Shown: positions 35,689 to 44,064 of the stretch, piece after piece | Numbering within the stretch: position 1 is the first letter of the stretch | Layout: each line of letters starts with the position of its first letter | Source of the DNA: Bacillota bacterium | GTDB taxonomy: Bacteria > Bacillota > Clostridia > Acetivibrionales > DTU013 | NCBI GenBank assembly: GCA_023409735.1 | Contig: JAEYRB010000063.1 | Coordinates: 124,001-188,000, forward strand | Direction of reading: 5' to 3' | Length of the DNA: 64,000 nt | Made by a program: the position numbers and the translations under genes | The notes under the pieces: generated by a model | Database searches by the model: none | The model's input: the letters and a program-made list of their open reading frames with translations, nothing else | Told to the model about the DNA's origin: nothing

Positions 35689-36057
35689 TTGGGAAAGCTT
35701 AAAATCGGTTGGTTGAGATTTAGTAGGTTTGATATGGACAACTGGCGCTTGGCTAGAGAAAACAAGAATGAGCGGGCTTCGGCAGGTAGGTTTGGCTGAC
35801 TGGGAAGTTGGCAGTTGGGCCAGATACCTAAGACTTGGTTAATTAAGATAAAGACATCAAGCCTGGTTAAGGCAGGATAGGACATCAAGAAAATCTGGAC
35901 GACATTTATTTTAACAGACGAGACTTAGGCGATTGGATCTTGGTTAGTCAGAATGGGATGCCAAGCCTAATTTAGACTATATTAGGACAGTTGAAATGAT
36001 TAAGATAGCCAAATGTAGTGGTAGAGGTTATAGGTTGATTTTTGGAGGTGTATTTGA
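35689..36057. other. Unusual purine-rich gap inside the his operon
   Basis: About 370 bases between hisG and hisD with no gene on the plus strand. The DNA is G/A/T-rich and C-poor on this strand, with many short similar words (GGTTGG, GACATCAAG twice, TTAAGATA three times). An uninterrupted reading frame of about 287 codons lies antisense over hisG and most of this gap. It has no ribosome binding site or recognisable protein, and I take it as a by-product of base composition. Confidence 0.5.
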
Positions 36058-37368
36058 TTGATCAATATTATTGATATGAGACAAGGAAGGGACAACTCAT
36101 TATTTGAGAAGCTGGTGGGCAGAAACAGGCTTGGACAGGCAGATGTAGTCAGAACTGTTGAGGAAATAATAACAAATGTCAGTACTCAGGGCGACAAAGC
36201 TCTGCTTGAATATACTAAAAAGTTCGACAAGGTGGAGCTTGCAAAAGGAGCATTGAAGGTAACAAAGGAAGAGATCGACGCAGCGTATGAAAAGATTGAT
36301 CCGAAGCTGCTTGAGGTAATAAGAAAATCTAAGGTAAATATTGAAGCGTTCCATATGAAGCAGAAGGAAACCTCATGGTTTACAACCGGTGAGGACGGAA
36401 TATTTCTTGGGCAGTTATACAGACCACTTGAGGTAGTAGGTATATATGTCCCGGGAGGCACTGCTGTCCTTACATCGTCAGTTTTGATGAATGCTCTGCC
36501 GGCAAAGGTAGCAGGTGTTGAAAGGATAATGATGGCAACACCGCCGCGTAGGGATGGAAGTATTGAGCCTGCTGTACTTGTGGCTGCACAGGAGGCCGGC
36601 ATAACTGAGATATACAGGATGGGCGGCGCTCAGGCCATTGCTGCTATGGCATTTGGAACGGAGACAGTACCAAGAGCAGACAAGATATTCGGCCCCGGGA
36701 ATATTTATGTAGCAACAGCAAAAAGGCTTGTCTTTGGATATTGCGATATAGATATGTTCGCAGGGCCCAGCGAAGTAACTGTTGTAGCTGATGAGTCGGC
36801 TAATCCGGCTTATGTTGCGGCTGACCTTCTTTCACAGGCAGAGCATGATGTTCTGTCGGCGGCAATTCTTGTCACAACATCCCCCAAAATGGCTGAGAAT
36901 GTGGCTGAGGAAATCAAAAAGCAATCTGCTGAGCTTACCAGACAGCAGATACTGGAAAAGTCGCTTTCAGATTACAGCGCAGCTGTTATTGTTAACGATC
37001 TGGATCAGGCAATGGATATTGTAAACAAGATAGCTCCGGAGCATTTGGAGCTATGCATTGAAGATCCTTTAAGCAGGCTTTCATCAGTTAAAAATGCAGG
37101 TGCCATATTCCTGGGTCACTGGTCCCCGGAGCCTTTGGGAGACTATTTTGCAGGTCCTAACCATATTCTTCCTACGGGTGGCACGGCAAGGTTCTTCTCA
37201 CCTCTGAATGTGGCTGATTATATTAAGAAATCGAGTGTTATTTCATATACCCGGAAGGCATTGGAAAAGGTAAGCAGTGATGTTGAACTGTTTGCTATGT
37301 CTGAGGGGCTGGACGGACATGCTAACTCAATAAAGATAAGATTTAATGATAATGTGAACAAAAAATAG
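36058..37368 (+). CDS. hisD: Histidinol dehydrogenase
   Basis: A 436-residue enzyme oxidising histidinol to histidine in two NAD steps, with a zinc ion. Family signatures are seen: VPGGTAVLTSSVLM, GPGNIYVATAKRLVFG, AGPSEVTVVAD, QAEHDVLSAAILV (containing the zinc-binding Gln and His) and GPNHILPTGGTARF. The start is a TTG at 36058 with TTGGAGG ending 9 bases upstream; no better ATG is near, the next being residue 7. It follows the odd 370-base gap but is otherwise in operon orientation. Confidence 0.95.
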   Translation: MINIIDMRQGRDNSLFEKLVGRNRLGQADVVRTVEEIITNVSTQGDKALLEYTKKFDKVELAKGALKVTKEEIDAAYEKIDPKLLEVIRKSKVNIEAFHMKQKETSWFTTGEDGIFLGQLYRPLEVVGIYVPGGTAVLTSSVLMNALPAKVAGVERIMMATPPRRDGSIEPAVLVAAQEAGITEIYRMGGAQAIAAMAFGTETVPRADKIFGPGNIYVATAKRLVFGYCDIDMFAGPSEVTVVADESANPAYVAADLLSQAEHDVLSAAILVTTSPKMAENVAEEIKKQSAELTRQQILEKSLSDYSAAVIVNDLDQAMDIVNKIAPEHLELCIEDPLSRLSSVKNAGAIFLGHWSPEPLGDYFAGPNHILPTGGTARFFSPLNVADYIKKSSVISYTRKALEKVSSDVELFAMSEGLDGHANSIKIRFNDNVNKK

Positions 37369-37429
37369 CTCTATGATTCAAAAGTAAAAGGAAAAAACAG
37401 ATAAGAAAAAGGTTAAAGGAGTGAAATGC

Positions 37430-38494
37430 TTGAACAAATACTGGAGTGTGCTGGCAGGCAGCCTTGTGCCTTATGTGCCGGGGGAACAGCCGCAGGATAA
37501 GAAATATATAAAGCTTAATACTAATGAAAGTCCATACGGTCCGTCACCTAAGGTGCTGGAGGCTATCAAGGATGAAACAGGAAATCAGCTAAGGCTTTAC
37601 CCTGATCCAAACTGCAGCAACCTGTTGGAAGCTGCAGCTGAAAGCTATGGAGTGAAAAAGGATCAGGTCTTTGCGGGCAACGGTTCTGATGAAGTTTTGG
37701 CATTTTCTTTTATGGCTTTTTTTGACCCGGGTAGAACCATCGTGTTCCCCAACATTACATATTCCTTTTATCCTGTATATGCGTCACTATTCAAACTCGA
37801 TTATGTAAACACCCCGTTGGACAGCGAATTCAACATACCGACAGACGAAATGCTTGATAGCTGTGGAGGCGTTATCCTTGCAAATCCCAATGCTCCAACG
37901 GGAAAAGCGCTGCCGTTGAAAGAGATTAGAGGGATTCTTGAGGGTAATCCGAACAATGTAGTCATAGTTGATGAGGCATATATTGATTATGGTGGGGAAT
38001 CCGCAATAGGACTCATTGAAGAGTATCCAAATCTGCTTGTAATTCAAACCTTTTCTAAATCCAGGGCTCTTGCCGGTATGAGGATAGGCTTTGCATTCGG
38101 GGACAGTGAGTTAATAAATGCATTAAATAGTGTAAAAAATTCCTTTAATTCATATACAATGGACAGACTAGCCATATGCGCAGGCGCAGCAGCGTTGAAG
38201 GATCCGGCATATTATAATGAAACTACCGCTAAGGTTATTTCTACAAGGAAACGCTTCACAAGGGAGCTTCGTGCGAGAGGCTTTACAGTGGCTGATTCTG
38301 CTGCAAATTTCGTATTTGCAGGTCATGAGAGAGTTAAAGCGGAAAAAATATTCGTTGAGCTCAAGGAGAGAGGAATACTTGTCAGGCATTTTAAGACTTC
38401 GATAATTGAAAACTTTCTTCGTATAAGCATGGGAACGGATGATGAAATGGATCGAGTAGTAAAGGAAATAGACTCAATTTTAAGTAAATGTTAG
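37430..38494 (+). CDS. hisC: Histidinol-phosphate aminotransferase
   Basis: A 354-residue class II PLP aminotransferase that converts imidazole acetol phosphate to histidinol phosphate. Seen: LNTNESPYGPSP, the VDEAYIDYG motif and the PLP-lysine motif FSKSRALAGMRIG. The TTG at 37430 is preferred as start, with AGGAG ending 8 bases upstream; the GTG at 37421 overlaps that site. Confidence 0.93.
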   Translation: MNKYWSVLAGSLVPYVPGEQPQDKKYIKLNTNESPYGPSPKVLEAIKDETGNQLRLYPDPNCSNLLEAAAESYGVKKDQVFAGNGSDEVLAFSFMAFFDPGRTIVFPNITYSFYPVYASLFKLDYVNTPLDSEFNIPTDEMLDSCGGVILANPNAPTGKALPLKEIRGILEGNPNNVVIVDEAYIDYGGESAIGLIEEYPNLLVIQTFSKSRALAGMRIGFAFGDSELINALNSVKNSFNSYTMDRLAICAGAAALKDPAYYNETTAKVISTRKRFTRELRARGFTVADSAANFVFAGHERVKAEKIFVELKERGILVRHFKTSIIENFLRISMGTDDEMDRVVKEIDSILSKC

Positions 38495-38682
38495 TATGTT
38501 GCTAAGAGTATTAAAAATGCATCATTTTTCCCGGCAGTATATTATTATAGGCTATTTAAATAAGTATGGATTTATACCCCATACTTTTGCTATAATTAAT
38601 ATTTGGATAGAATTAATGGAAAAAAAAGATAATTTTTTTAGTTTGCCCGCTTCATTAGCATATTTTTTATTGGAGGCCTAAT

Positions 38683-39270
38683 ATGGGAAGATGTGCCGTA
38701 ATTAGCAGAAAAACAGCAGAAACTGATATTTCCATGAAACTTGATGTCGATGGAAAAGGACAAGCGCGTATAAAAACGGGGATTGGGTTTCTCGACCATA
38801 TGCTGACACTGTTTTCAAAGCATGGGCTTATTGACCTTGAGGTTGATGCCATTGGCGATTTACAGGTGGATGCCCACCACACTGTAGAAGATATTGGAAT
38901 TGTATTGGGACAAGCTATTAAGGAAGCGGTGGGTATAAAAGCTTCTATCAAAAGGTACGGTACGTCAGTTGTTCCAATGGACGAAGTGCTAGCTATGGTG
39001 TCAGTCGACTTAGGAGGAAGACCGTATCTGGTCTGTAATGCCACATACCCCAATGAACGTGTGGGTGACATGGAAACCGGACTTGTGGAGGAGTTCTTCA
39101 GAGCAGTTTCAACAAATGCAGGAATGAACATACACATAAATGTTATGTACGGAAACAATAGCCACCACATAGTAGAGGCGATATTTAAGGCTTTTGGAAG
39201 AGCGCTTGACGAAGCTACATGTTTTGACGACAGAATCGACGGAGTAATGTCAACTAAAGGTGTTCTTTGA
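38683..39270 (+). CDS. hisB: Imidazoleglycerol-phosphate dehydratase
   Basis: A 195-residue monofunctional dehydratase with the two metal-binding motifs DAHHTVEDIG and NNSHHIVEAIFK. The manganese-dependent reaction removes water from imidazoleglycerol phosphate. Escherichia coli HisB has an N-terminal histidinol phosphatase domain, which is absent here. TGGAGG precedes the ATG. A gap of about 190 bases separates it from hisC. Confidence 0.96.
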   Translation: MGRCAVISRKTAETDISMKLDVDGKGQARIKTGIGFLDHMLTLFSKHGLIDLEVDAIGDLQVDAHHTVEDIGIVLGQAIKEAVGIKASIKRYGTSVVPMDEVLAMVSVDLGGRPYLVCNATYPNERVGDMETGLVEEFFRAVSTNAGMNIHINVMYGNNSHHIVEAIFKAFGRALDEATCFDDRIDGVMSTKGVL

Positions 39271-39384
39271 TTAAAAGTCATTAAAGTATTACCGGATTAT
39301 GCTGCGGGTTATGTACCAAACTGAGTTAAAGCTCCCTATAAACAGTATAGGTGACATAATATATTGATAAAAGGAGAAAGAAGA

Positions 39385-40269
39385 ATGCTTATTGAAAATA
39401 CTAATTTTATTGAAAGGCCCCTATATGCAAAGGGAAAGGTAAGAAATATTTATGATCTTGGCGATAAGCTTCTGATAGTTGTGACAGACAGGATTTCTGC
39501 ATTTGATGTGGTTTTTTCCGATCTAATATCCAACAAAGGAAAGGTTCTCAATAGTATATCTGAGTTCTGGTTTAATTTCACCTCAGACATAATTGGCAAT
39601 CACATGATCACAACAGATGTAAGCAAGTACCCCGAAGAGTTTTCAAAATATATCGAGGAGCTTCAGGGCAGATCAATGCTGGTCCGTAAGGCAAAAATGG
39701 CAGAAGCTGAATGTATTGTAAGAGGATATCTCGAGGGCTCGGCACTCAAGGAGTACAAGCAGACCGGAAGTGTTTGCGGGATCAAGCTTCCTGAAGGACT
39801 GAAGCAGTGCGATAAGCTTCCTGAGCCAATATTTACTCCTTCCACAAAGGCAACCTCGGGACATGATGAAAATGTAACGTTTGAGGAGCTTGCCAACAGG
39901 ATCGGAACTGACCTGGCAGTACAGCTCAGGGACAGCAGCCTTGCTCTTTATAATGCAGCAAGCAGGCATGCTGAAAGCAAGGGGATAATTCTTGCAGACA
40001 CTAAGTTTGAGTTTGGTATGCTTGATGGCAAGCTGGCATTGGCGGATGAAGCCTTTACGCCGGATTCATCACGGTTCTGGGATATGGCTGACTATGAGCC
40101 GGGCAGACCGCAGAAAAGCTTCGACAAGCAGTTCCTCAGAGAGTATCTGGAAAGCATCAGCTGGAACAAGCAGCCACCGGCGCCTAAGCTTCCGGAGGCA
40201 GTCATAAAGAGTACAGAAGCAAAATATATAGAAGCATATGAGAGAATAACCGGAAAGAGCTTATTATAA
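39385..40269 (+). CDS. purC: SAICAR synthetase (phosphoribosylaminoimidazole-succinocarboxamide synthase)
   Basis: A 294-residue enzyme joining CAIR and aspartate with ATP in purine synthesis. Family motifs: GKVRNIYDLGDKLLIVVTDR, VRGYLEGSALKEY (nucleotide and substrate binding) and FEFGMLDGKLALADE near residue 215. It is of the longer type; Escherichia coli and Bacillus PurC are about 240 residues. The ATG at 39385 has AAAAGGAGAAAG upstream, whereas the TTG at 39364 has none. The site is unusual: it lies between hisB and hisH. AICAR, released by HisHF, lies two steps downstream of PurC (with PurB between), so co-expression may help balance the pools. Confidence 0.94.
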   Translation: MLIENTNFIERPLYAKGKVRNIYDLGDKLLIVVTDRISAFDVVFSDLISNKGKVLNSISEFWFNFTSDIIGNHMITTDVSKYPEEFSKYIEELQGRSMLVRKAKMAEAECIVRGYLEGSALKEYKQTGSVCGIKLPEGLKQCDKLPEPIFTPSTKATSGHDENVTFEELANRIGTDLAVQLRDSSLALYNAASRHAESKGIILADTKFEFGMLDGKLALADEAFTPDSSRFWDMADYEPGRPQKSFDKQFLREYLESISWNKQPPAPKLPEAVIKSTEAKYIEAYERITGKSLL

Positions 40270-40283
40270 AGGATGGAAGCATT

Positions 40284-40895
40284 TTGATAGCAATAATTGA
40301 TTATGGTGTAGGAAATCTGAGAAGTGTTGAAAAAGCACTGCAGTACATAGGAATGGATGCAGAGATCATCTCTGATCCTGAAAGGGTTCATTGTGCCTCT
40401 GCTGTTATATTGCCGGGGGTCGGGGCATATTCTGCCGGAATGGAAAATCTGCGAAGATATGGCATGGTGGATGTTGTAAAAGAAGCAGTACTTAGCAATA
40501 AGCCGTTCCTTGGTATTTGTCTTGGAATGCAGCTGCTTTTTGAATATAGCCAGGAGGGGGGAGAAAGAGTCGAGGGGCTTGGACTTTTACCCGGAGCTAT
40601 AAAGGCCTTGCCTAAGGATGAGGGAATCAAGGTGCCTCATATTGGCTGGAATTCGCTTAAGACTTATGATAATCTGCTTTTTGGCGGACTCCCTGAAGAT
40701 CCTTATGTATACTTTGTGCATTCATACTATTTGGATGCCGGTGAAAGATCCATAGTTGCCGCACAGTGTGACTATGGCATTACATTTGACGCGGCAGTCG
40801 GCAGAGGAAAAGTGTACGCGACGCAATTCCACCCGGAGAAAAGCGGTGAAATAGGCTTAAAAATATTAAAAAACTGGTCAACACTTATTAAATAA
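40284..40895 (+). CDS. hisH: Imidazole glycerol phosphate synthase, glutaminase subunit
   Basis: A 203-residue class I glutamine amidotransferase with the nucleophile Cys in GICLGMQLLFEYS and the His/Glu pair in QFHPEKSG. It supplies ammonia to HisF through the barrel channel. The start is TTG at 40284 with AAAGGATGG upstream. It follows purC by 14 bases. Confidence 0.95.
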   Translation: MIAIIDYGVGNLRSVEKALQYIGMDAEIISDPERVHCASAVILPGVGAYSAGMENLRRYGMVDVVKEAVLSNKPFLGICLGMQLLFEYSQEGGERVEGLGLLPGAIKALPKDEGIKVPHIGWNSLKTYDNLLFGGLPEDPYVYFVHSYYLDAGERSIVAAQCDYGITFDAAVGRGKVYATQFHPEKSGEIGLKILKNWSTLIK

Positions 40896-40966
40896 AGCCA
40901 TTTACAACGCAATCCCTAAATAATTGGGGAACACAATCTATGGACTGACTGCCAGTTATAACAGCA

Positions 40967-41000
40967 ATATTTTGTTTTGGAGCAACAAAATATATTTTAG
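40967..41000 (+). terminator. Internal hairpin between hisH and hisA
   Basis: ATATTTTGTT pairs perfectly with AACAAAATAT across a 7-base loop, followed by ATTTTAG. It may be a weak terminator or processing site within the his operon. The 188-base gap is otherwise without genes. Confidence 0.5.
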
Positions 41001-41082
41001 ATAACTAGCAATAAATGCCAGTAAATATATAATAATCAGAAAAAGGCAAAATATATAAAAATAAACAGCGGGAGAGATAAAA

Positions 41083-41796
41083 ATGATTATTTATCCGGCA
41101 ATCGACATTAAAGATGGTAAGTGTGTAAGACTTGTCCAAGGCAGATTTGATGACGTAACCGAATACTCCAGACATCCATGGGAGATGGCAAAGAAATTCG
41201 AGCAAATAGGCGCAGAATATCTACATGTTGTGGACCTAGATGGAGCAAGACTGGGGGAGCCTCAGAACATTAACATTATCAGTGATATGGCGGTAAGGCT
41301 TGGCATTCCGGTTCAGCTCGGCGGAGGTATACGCACTATCGAGATGATAGAGATAATACTATGCAAGGGAATTCAAAGAGTAATCCTGGGAACATCAGCT
41401 GTCAATGACCCGGAGCTTGTTAAAAAGGCAATTAAAGCATTCGGAAGTAATCTTGCTGTAGCAATAGATGCTAAGGATGGAATGGTAGCCATAGAGGGCT
41501 GGGCTAAAACGAGCAAGTTTACTGCAATAGGCTTTGCAAAAAAAATGGAGGACTATGGAGCCAAGACCATCATATATACTGACATTTCCAGGGATGGCAT
41601 GTTAAAGGGGCCTAATCTTAAGGCAATGGAGGATATGGTAAATGCTGTTGGAATAGATGTTATTGCATCAGGTGGTGTATCCAGCATACAGGATATCAAA
41701 AGTCTGAAGGAACTTGGTGTTGCAGGTGCAATTGTTGGTAAGGCAATATATACAGGTGATATTGACCTGGAGGAAGCCATAGCGGCGGCAAAGTGA
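41083..41796 (+). CDS. hisA: ProFAR isomerase
   Basis: A 237-residue TIM-barrel enzyme with catalytic Asp8 in IYPAIDIKDGKCVRL and a second Asp in IYTDISRDGM. The two half-barrel repeats with GG phosphate-binding loops (QLGGGIRT and ASGGVSS) are visible. GGGAGAG precedes the ATG. Confidence 0.96.
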   Translation: MIIYPAIDIKDGKCVRLVQGRFDDVTEYSRHPWEMAKKFEQIGAEYLHVVDLDGARLGEPQNINIISDMAVRLGIPVQLGGGIRTIEMIEIILCKGIQRVILGTSAVNDPELVKKAIKAFGSNLAVAIDAKDGMVAIEGWAKTSKFTAIGFAKKMEDYGAKTIIYTDISRDGMLKGPNLKAMEDMVNAVGIDVIASGGVSSIQDIKSLKELGVAGAIVGKAIYTGDIDLEEAIAAAK

Positions 41797-41938
41797 TATA
41801 AATACAATGTGTGAACAGCTCTCTGTGTAGAAATACAGCATAGGGCTGATTGTGCAAACGCACTCAGCATACTTTTTATTGAATGTGGCTGCAACCGAAA
41901 ATTAATATGAATCGAAGTGCTGTATTAGGGGGTAAATT

Positions 41939-42700
41939 ATGCACACAAAGAGAATCATCCCGTGCCTTGATGTACATGGCGGAAGGGTAGTAAAGGGAGT
42001 CAACTTTATTAATATAAGAGACGCGGGTGATCCTGTGGAGGCGGCTTCCATGTATGACAAGGCCGGTGCGGATGAACTTACTTTTTTAGATATAACTGCT
42101 TCATCAGATGATAGAGGCATTATGCTTGACATAGTGAAGCGCGTAGCAGAGCAGGTCTTTATTCCGTTTACCGTAGGCGGCGGCATTAGAAGCGTTGATG
42201 ATTTCAGGGAAATACTTAAAGCGGGTGCAGATAAAATATCAATAAATTCTGCTGCTATTAAGAGACCAGAATTGATCACGGAGGCTGCTGTACGATTTGG
42301 AAGCCAGTGTGTAGTTGTTGCTATTGACGCAAAAAGAAATAAATCAGGCAGCAGCTGGGATGTATATCTTAACGGCGGACGAGTGAATACGGGAAAGGAT
42401 GCAGTCGAGTGGGCTATCGAAGCTCAGAAGCGTGGCGCCGGTGAAATACTTTTGACAAGTATGGACTGCGACGGAACAAAAAAAGGATATGATATAGAGC
42501 TGACCAGGACGATCTCTGAAAGCGTGGGAATACCGGTGATCGCATCAGGCGGTGCCGGCACGATGGAGCATTTCTATGAAGCTTTTACTGAAGGTAAGGC
42601 TGATGCTGTACTTGCAGCCTCACTTTTTCACTTCCGTGAAATGGAGATATGTGATTTGAAACAGTACCTTAGAAACAAGGGAATTGAAATGAGGTTATAA
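41939..42700 (+). CDS. hisF: Imidazole glycerol phosphate synthase, cyclase subunit
   Basis: A 253-residue TIM-barrel enzyme, with catalytic Asp in RIIPCLDVHGGRVVKGVNF and a second Asp in TSMDCDGTKKGYD. With HisH it turns PRFAR and ammonia into imidazole glycerol phosphate plus AICAR. The phosphate loops TVGGGIRSV and ASGGAGTM are intact. TTAGGGGG precedes the ATG. Confidence 0.96.
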   Translation: MHTKRIIPCLDVHGGRVVKGVNFINIRDAGDPVEAASMYDKAGADELTFLDITASSDDRGIMLDIVKRVAEQVFIPFTVGGGIRSVDDFREILKAGADKISINSAAIKRPELITEAAVRFGSQCVVVAIDAKRNKSGSSWDVYLNGGRVNTGKDAVEWAIEAQKRGAGEILLTSMDCDGTKKGYDIELTRTISESVGIPVIASGGAGTMEHFYEAFTEGKADAVLAASLFHFREMEICDLKQYLRNKGIEMRL

Positions 42701-42704
42701 AATA

Positions 42705-43541
42705 ATGAATATAATGGACAAGGTAAAATTCAATAAGGACGGTCTTATACCTGCTGTTACACAGGATATCAGAACAGATGAGGTGCTGATGCTGGCATAT
42801 ATGAATGAGGAAGCTCTTACAAAGACCATTGAAACGGGAATGGCCCATTATTACAGCAGAAGCAGACAGAAACTATGGCTTAAGGGTGAGACCTCCGGAC
42901 ATTTCCAGAAAATCAGGTCCATAAGTATTGATTGTGATGGCGACACACTGCTTTTAAAGGTAGAGCAAACCGGTGCTGCCTGCCATACAGGACATCATTC
43001 GTGTTTTTTTACAAGACTTGACGCTGATGTGTTAAAGGAAGGAATAGATGCTGAGGAAGCGGGCATAGGAAAAGATACTGCAGAAGTATGCAAAGCTGCT
43101 TCAGACGATGTAGGAGACGAAACTGCTGTACAAGTATATGGTGCCGCCATTCTAAAGGCGGCAGAAGCAAGCAGAGCGATGAATATTGAAAATGCTGCTA
43201 ACTCAGATATGACAAACCCGGATACAGATAACACAAATACTCAGAACACAAATACAAGAATAGGCGCTGAGGTGTTGCAACAGGTTTTCGATGTTATAAC
43301 TGACAGAAAGGCGAATCCAAGAGAAGGCTCATATACGAACTATCTATTTGAAAAGGGCCTGAATAAGATTCTAAAAAAGGTAGGCGAAGAGGCTACTGAA
43401 GTCGTTATTGCCTCTAAAAGCGGTTCTCCAGAGGATATAAGCGCAGAAATTGCAGATCTGGTTTATCATATCATGGTTCTTCTTGTAGATCAGGGGCTGA
43501 CTCTCCAGGATATTTACAAAGAACTTGAGCAGAGGAAGTAA
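42705..43541 (+). CDS. hisIE: Bifunctional phosphoribosyl-AMP cyclohydrolase / phosphoribosyl-ATP pyrophosphatase
   Basis: A 278-residue fusion. The HisI domain (about 1-104) contains SIDCDGDTLLLKVEQTGAAC and the zinc cysteines Cys77, Cys93 and Cys100. The HisE domain (about 187-278) has VGEEATEVVIAS and EIADLVYHIMVLL. The order IE matches other bifunctional enzymes. The linker (about 105-186) is unusually long at around 80 residues and ends in an Asn/Thr/Asp-rich stretch (NPDTDNTNTQNTNTR). hisF ends 4 bases before. Last gene of the operon. Confidence 0.95.
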   Translation: MNIMDKVKFNKDGLIPAVTQDIRTDEVLMLAYMNEEALTKTIETGMAHYYSRSRQKLWLKGETSGHFQKIRSISIDCDGDTLLLKVEQTGAACHTGHHSCFFTRLDADVLKEGIDAEEAGIGKDTAEVCKAASDDVGDETAVQVYGAAILKAAEASRAMNIENAANSDMTNPDTDNTNTQNTNTRIGAEVLQQVFDVITDRKANPREGSYTNYLFEKGLNKILKKVGEEATEVVIASKSGSPEDISAEIADLVYHIMVLLVDQGLTLQDIYKELEQRK

Positions 43542-43627
43542 TGGTAAAAAACAATGATATTGCGAAATATAACCAGATAATTGGCCCTAATTACCTTAAA
43601 ATAATGTAATTTGCCAAAAATGAATAT
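43542..43627. other. Short gap between hisIE and the groESL promoter
   Basis: AT-rich DNA with a weak possible hairpin (AATTAC/GTAATT) after hisIE. No clear terminator, so read-through of the his operon into groESL is possible. Confidence 0.3.
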
Positions 43628-43657
43628 TTGATTTAAAAATGGATAGTATATTATATT
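43628..43657 (+). promoter_or_regulatory. Probable groESL promoter
   Basis: TTGATT at 43628 and TATATT at 43652 with an 18-base spacer, immediately upstream of the CIRCE element. This would place the transcript start near 43664, just at the operator. Confidence 0.5.
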
Positions 43658-43667
43658 ATTAATGTAA

Positions 43668-43694
43668 TTAGCACTCAATGGTATCGAGTGCTAA
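43668..43694. promoter_or_regulatory. CIRCE operator (HrcA binding site)
   Basis: TTAGCACTC, a 9-base spacer and GAGTGCTAA form a perfect CIRCE element. HrcA represses groESL here and is released by heat or unfolded protein load. No hrcA gene is in the window. Confidence 0.97.
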
Positions 43695-43724
43695 TAAAAT
43701 GTAAAACAGATGGAGGTAAACTAT

Positions 43725-44012
43725 ATGAAAATAAAACCATTAGGTGAAAGAGTAGTTATAAAGATGCTTGAAAGCGAAGAAACAACTAAGAGTGGTATTG
43801 TTCTTCCCGGAAGTGCAAAGGAAAAACCGCAGGTTGCGGAAATAGTTGCTGTAGGCCCAGGCGGATTCGATGACAAGGGCAAGGAAATCAAGATGGAAGT
43901 TAAGGTTGGAGACAGAGTTCTTATAAGCAAATATGCAGGAACAGAAGTAAAGCTTGATAATACTGAGTACACAATACTCAAACAAAGCGATATTCTGGCT
44001 ATTGTTGATTAA
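43725..44012 (+). CDS. groES: Co-chaperonin GroES
   Basis: A 95-residue co-chaperonin with the KPLGERVVIKMLESEE opening, the mobile loop (TKSGIVLPGSAKEKPQ) and the roof loop. It caps GroEL during folding. The ATG at 43725 has TGGAGGTAAACT upstream; the one at 43710 lacks that. It lies just downstream of CIRCE and about 50 bases ahead of groEL. Confidence 0.97.
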   Translation: MKIKPLGERVVIKMLESEETTKSGIVLPGSAKEKPQVAEIVAVGPGGFDDKGKEIKMEVKVGDRVLISKYAGTEVKLDNTEYTILKQSDILAIVD

Positions 44013-44064
44013 TAATACGTTCAGGTATATTAAATAAATTAAGCAAATAAGGAGGCTTATATAT

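Noticed and set aside
35025..35888. 287-codon antisense frame over hisG
   Set aside because: No ribosome binding site and no recognisable protein; it mirrors the hisG coding strand and the C-poor gap, so it is probably a by-product of codon and base composition.
38496..38681. 61-codon frame between hisC and hisB
   Set aside because: No ribosome binding site, AT-rich, and the reading overlaps the hisB ribosome binding site.
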